From Methylococcus capsulatus (lineage in GTDB: Bacteria; Pseudomonadota; Gammaproteobacteria; Methylococcales; Methylococcaceae), in NCBI RefSeq assembly GCF_036864975.1, contig NZ_CP104311.1, forward strand, positions 2,793,513-2,857,512: 64,000 nucleotides of DNA. Reading direction: 5' to 3'. The translations under genes and the position numbers were made by a program. The notes beneath the pieces were generated by a model. The model saw only the letters and a program-made list of their open reading frames with translations, had not been told where the DNA came from and made no database searches. Below, piece after piece: positions 60,851 through 64,000 of the stretch; position 1 is the first letter of the stretch, and each line of letters starts with the position of its first letter.

Positions 60851-61531
60851 CGGATTGCGGGTCATCCGCTTGATGAAGTCCTGCAGGCTCTGCCCAGCCC
60901 CATCTTCGAAGGATTCGTTTTCCATCAGGATGGACTGCATGCGGTCCAGCCGGAAATTACGGAAGTCTTCCCGTAATTCGCACCAACCGGCCAACGACCA
61001 GACGTTTCCCCAGAAGTACAGTCCTAAAGGGCGAATGCGGCGCTGGGTTTGCTCGCCGTCCGCACGGCGATAACCAAAGAGGAGGAAACGCTTCATGTCG
61101 ATGGCTTTCCGGCAGATGTCGAGCGTGACGTCGATATCCTCCCGTTCACTGAAGCGCAGCGAGAACAGCTTGCTGCGCTCGATGTTGGCCTTCAGTTCCG
61201 CGGGGATGACCGCCGTCACCTTGTCGAGTACCGATTGCGCGGAATGGCCCAGTTCGGTTCCACCCCAGGATTTCACCATCCTGGCCCCGATCACGAGCGC
61301 CTCCAGTTCTGCTGTAGTGAACATGATGGGGGGTATGTCGATGGCATGCCGCAAGGTGTAGCCGACACCGGCCGCTCCTTCGACGGGAATACCCGATAGG
61401 CTGAGATCCTGGATGTCGCGGTAAATCGTGCGTTCGGAAACCTCCAGCCGTTCGGCCAGCGCTCGGGCCGTGATCAAGCGCTTGTTGCGCAGGATTTGAA
61501 CGATCTGGAACAGGCGGTCGGCGCGTCGCAT
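60848..61531 (-). CDS. YafY-type transcriptional regulator (HTH plus WYL domain)
   Basis: 227 residues from ATG 61531 (MRRADRLFQIVQ). N-terminal HTH (LITARALAERLEVSERTIYR, about 18-37), then a WYL domain (about 130-200) with the LFGYRRADG and RPLGLYFWGNVWSLAGWC segments. WYL regulators sense nucleotides or small ligands. The VOC gene lies 49 bases upstream on the same strand, so the two may be co-transcribed. Confidence 0.9.
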   Translation of the reverse strand: MRRADRLFQIVQILRNKRLITARALAERLEVSERTIYRDIQDLSLSGIPVEGAAGVGYTLRHAIDIPPIMFTTAELEALVIGARMVKSWGGTELGHSAQSVLDKVTAVIPAELKANIERSKLFSLRFSEREDIDVTLDICRKAIDMKRFLLFGYRRADGEQTQRRIRPLGLYFWGNVWSLAGWCELREDFRNFRLDRMQSILMENESFEDGAGQSLQDFIKRMTRNP

Positions 61532-61580
61532 CGCGTAGGCGGGCAGCCGAAGTACGCCCAGCCGCCCGTCCCGACGAGGT

Positions 61581-61952
61581 TCAAGCCGGCGAGTACAAGC
61601 CGACGCGGTTGCCTTCGCTGTCCAGGAATTGTGCGAAGTAACCGCAGGCGCCGTCATGGATCGGCGTTTTCGGCACCAGCACGCTGGCGCCGTGCTCGAC
61701 CGCGCGCTGCAATGGCTGGCTTAGGTCCGTTCCGCCGTTGAGATAGACGACCGCACCGGTCTGGCTGGGTTCGTAATGTTCGCCGGCTATCAGCATGCCA
61801 CTGACCGCCGGTCCTTCGGAAGCGAAGATCGCCATCTGGTAACTGCCCATCGCCTCATCCTTGAACGTCGTTTTGAGGACTTCCTGATAAAACGCCTTGG
61901 CCCGCGCCATATCTTTCACCGGGATTTCGAACCAGTTCGCAACGTTGCTCAT
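61581..61952 (-). CDS. VOC-family protein (glyoxalase/bleomycin-resistance fold)
   Basis: 123 residues. WFEIPVKDMARAKAFYQEVL is the typical first beta-alpha unit, and IHDGACGYFAQFLDSEGNRVGLYSP the last, with the metal-ligand Glu in the SEGN context. The subfamily is the YafY-associated putative glyoxalase; substrate unknown. Confidence 0.85.
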   Translation of the reverse strand: MSNVANWFEIPVKDMARAKAFYQEVLKTTFKDEAMGSYQMAIFASEGPAVSGMLIAGEHYEPSQTGAVVYLNGGTDLSQPLQRAVEHGASVLVPKTPIHDGACGYFAQFLDSEGNRVGLYSPA

Positions 61953-62008
61953 GTTTAGGGTCTCCGTAGAGTTGGTCGGGAGGCTGTATGGTAAGGGACG
62001 GCTCCTGA

Positions 62009-62200
62009 CAACGTGGTGTCAGCAATGTTGACTACTTCATCAAACCCGCGAGGCTCCATTTCGATGGAGCGAGCGGCAAGTTGGTCCCCACCGACTCGGC
62101 GTTCCTCAACTATCAGCCGCCTCGTGATCCTTCCGGCACCAACTACGTTGCCGCACAGGAAAGGCGTAACGGATCGGTCATCGGGCTGTTTCACAGGTGA
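62009..62200 (+). pseudogene. Orphan 3' gene fragment, unknown family
   Basis: An open frame without a start, bounded upstream by TGA at 62006-62008 and ending at TGA 62198-62200, reads as convincing protein (DYFIKPARLHFDG, FLNYQPPRDPSGTNYVA). It is likely the C-terminal ~60 residues of a gene whose 5' part was deleted. Family not recognised. The remaining bases to 62346 hold the phospholipase leader and nothing else I can support. Confidence 0.4.
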
Positions 62201-62346
62201 CATCCTTGCCCGCCTACAATTCCCTGTCTTCTCGAAATTCTTCCAGCCCCATACCCAGCCTTCCTTGTTTGGCTGGGCGATTCGGTAGGCGAAGAGGCTT
62301 GGAAATGGGCGCGGACCGATAACAAATCCAGAGAGTGAGGCAAGTC

Positions 62347-64000
62347 ATGGGCAACACCGATCGTCGTACATTCCTCAAGTTGATGGGCTCGGGCGCAATG
62401 GCTACAGCGATGCCGACCAGCATCGCCCGTGCCTTGGAGATTCCCGCCAACAATCGCACGGGCACCATCAAGGACGTAGAGCACGTCGTCATCCTGACGC
62501 AGGAAAACCGCTCCTTCGATCACTATTTCGGCACGATGCGGGGCGTACGTGGCTTCAACGACCCCAGGGCGGTGATGCTCCCCAACGGCAAGGCGGTCTG
62601 GCATCAGCCCGATGGAGCGGGCTATCTCCTGCCGTTCCGCCCGGACGTCGAAAACGCAGGTCTGTGGTTCTCGCCGGACCCGCCCCACAGCTGGAACAAC
62701 ACCCATGCCGCCTGGAACTGGGGCAATCACGACCAGTGGGTCCCGAACAAGGGGGTCGCCGCCATGACCTACCTGGGCCGCAAGGACATCCCCTACCACT
62801 ACGCGCTGGCGGACGCCTTTACGATCTGCGACGCCTACCATTGCTCCCTAATGGGCGGGACCGATGCCAACCGCTATTACATGTGGACCGGCTGGTGCGG
62901 CAACGACGGCCAGGGCGGCGGCCCAGTGATCTTCAACGACGAGGCCGGCTACGATTGGCATACCTATCCGGAGCGACTGCAGGACGCCGGCATTACCTGG
63001 AAGGTTTATCAGGATATCGGCGACGGCTTGAACGCGGACAATGGCAACTGGTGGGGCTGGACCTCCGACCCGTTCATCGGCAACTACGGCGACAATTCCC
63101 TACTGTATTTCCATCAATACCAAAACGCCCAGCCCGGCGATCCGCTGGCGGATCGCGCCAAGACCGGAACAGAAATCAAGGCGCACGGCAAGGATCCGCT
63201 GAAGCTGCTGGAGGACTTCCGCGCGGACGTCATGTCGGGCAAACTGCCCCAGGTCTCCTGGATCTGCGCACCAGAGGCCTATTGCGAACATCCGATCTGG
63301 CCGGCCAACTGGGGCGCATGGTACATCTCCCGGATCATGGACGCCCTGGTTGCCAACCCGGAGGTTTGGAGCAGGACCGTTTTCTTCATCAATTTCGACG
63401 AAGAAGGCGGGTACTTCGACCACATCGTTCCGCCAACCCCACCGATGAACGACGGCCAGGGCCTGTCCACCGTCGACACCGTCAATGAAATCTTTCCGGG
63501 CAACCCCAGCGATCCCAGGAATCCCCCTTCCGCCCCTTACGGCCTGGGTATGCGCGTGCCGATGCTGGTGATCTCCCCCTGGAGCAAGGGCGGCTGGGTG
63601 AATTCGCAGGTGTTCGATCACACCTCCTTGATCCGCTTCATCGAGGCGCGCTTCGCGGACGAGCATCCCGCGCTGATCGAACCCAATATCACCCCATGGC
63701 GGCGTGCGGTAGTGGGTGATCTCACCAGCGCCTTCGACTTCAAGAGACCCAACGCCCGGAAGGTCAGGTTGCCGGCTACCAGCGCCTATGTGCCGACCGA
63801 CCTGAACAAGGACGCCTATTCGAAAGAGGTGCCGACCCCGCCCGTCAACCAGACGCTGCCCGTCCAGGAGTCCGGCGTCCGCCGGGCGCGTGCCCTGCCC
63901 TATGCGCTCCACGCCCATGGCGCCCGCATCGGCAATGCGTTCCGCATTGATTTCGAAAACGTCGGTACGGCAGCCGCAGTCTTCCAGGTCCGTTCGGGGA
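62347..64000 (+). CDS. Tat-exported phosphocholine-type phospholipase C, truncated at window end
   Basis: 551 codons are visible and no stop is reached. Twin-arginine signal DRRTFLK at residues 5-11. EHVVILTQENRSFDHYFGTM is the metal/nucleophile region of the phosphoesterase (PlcH/PlcN, AcpA) family; HPIWPANWGAWYISR, FFINFDEEGGYFDHI and VPMLVISPWSKGGWV follow in order. The last visible residues enter the C-terminal domain found in bacterial phospholipases C. It probably hydrolyses phosphatidylcholine or related phosphoesters outside the cytoplasm. Confidence 0.9.
   Translation, partial: MGNTDRRTFLKLMGSGAMATAMPTSIARALEIPANNRTGTIKDVEHVVILTQENRSFDHYFGTMRGVRGFNDPRAVMLPNGKAVWHQPDGAGYLLPFRPDVENAGLWFSPDPPHSWNNTHAAWNWGNHDQWVPNKGVAAMTYLGRKDIPYHYALADAFTICDAYHCSLMGGTDANRYYMWTGWCGNDGQGGGPVIFNDEAGYDWHTYPERLQDAGITWKVYQDIGDGLNADNGNWWGWTSDPFIGNYGDNSLLYFHQYQNAQPGDPLADRAKTGTEIKAHGKDPLKLLEDFRADVMSGKLPQVSWICAPEAYCEHPIWPANWGAWYISRIMDALVANPEVWSRTVFFINFDEEGGYFDHIVPPTPPMNDGQGLSTVDTVNEIFPGNPSDPRNPPSAPYGLGMRVPMLVISPWSKGGWVNSQVFDHTSLIRFIEARFADEHPALIEPNITPWRRAVVGDLTSAFDFKRPNARKVRLPATSAYVPTDLNKDAYSKEVPTPPVNQTLPVQESGVRRARALPYALHAHGARIGNAFRIDFENVGTAAAVFQVRSG

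Noticed and set aside
60261..60860. Intact insertion sequence
   Set aside because: Only fragments of two transposases with frame breaks; no terminal inverted repeats or target duplication found.

Overview
The window is a high-GC gammaproteobacterial chromosome segment. Its gene content fits a methanotroph of the Methylococcus type, probably Methylococcus capsulatus or a close relative. The main reasons are a NAD-linked formate dehydrogenase operon (fdsGBA-fdhD-fdsD), a serine-cycle type cluster (serine-glyoxylate aminotransferase, hydroxypyruvate reductase, glycerate kinase) and a eukaryote-like delta-24 sterol reductase (DHCR24), which is expected only in the few bacteria that make sterols. 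The organism assignment is inferred from gene content, not from a database comparison.

Layout, left half. 1-2.3 kb: the end of a family 25 glycosyltransferase and a secreted glycosidase-like protein. 2.4-15.9 kb, all on +: a housekeeping block gyrA-serC-serA-pheA-hisC-tyrA-aroA-cmk-rpsA-ihfB-lapB, the aromatic/serine supra-operon known from pseudomonads but with serA inserted and tyrA and aroA unfused. 15.9-20 kb, on -: sga-hpr-glycerate kinase-psd. 20.1-20.3 kb: a tRNA-Met(CAU) with a near-consensus promoter. 20.7-22.3 kb: the DHCR24 homologue. 22.4-28.3 kb: MltD-like transglycosylase, HopJ-family protein, TesA-type esterase, a YbbA/YbbP-type ABC exporter and a small membrane protein. 28.5-33.5 kb: an uncharacterised four-gene module (VWA-like, J-domain, and two different membrane-associated GTPases).

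Layout, right half. 33.6-39.8 kb: formate dehydrogenase operon behind an extended -10 promoter. 39.9-42.3 kb: arsenic operon arsR-arsC-arsC-acr3. 42.4-44.5 kb: groESL on -, with a heat-shock promoter and a CIRCE-like element. 44.7-48.1 kb: mercury resistance, divergent merR and merTPFA followed by a ynfA-like gene. 48.2-55.1 kb: ffh, ypjD, ubiA-ubiC, tusDCBE and bepA. 55.2-60.3 kb: a MarR-controlled tripartite MFS efflux system. 60.3-60.85 kb: decayed IS256-like and IS3-like transposase pieces. 60.85-64 kb: a WYL-domain regulator, a VOC protein, an orphan 3' gene fragment, and a Tat-exported phospholipase C cut by the window end.

How the genes work together. SerC and SerA make serine from 3-phosphoglycerate, while Sga, Hpr and glycerate kinase return serine carbon to phosphoglycerate; both loci lie within 15 kb of each other. 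Formate dehydrogenase supplies NADH from the last step of C1 oxidation. The ars, mer and efflux blocks form a detoxification neighbourhood. I saw no CRISPR array, prophage, rRNA operon or intact insertion sequence.
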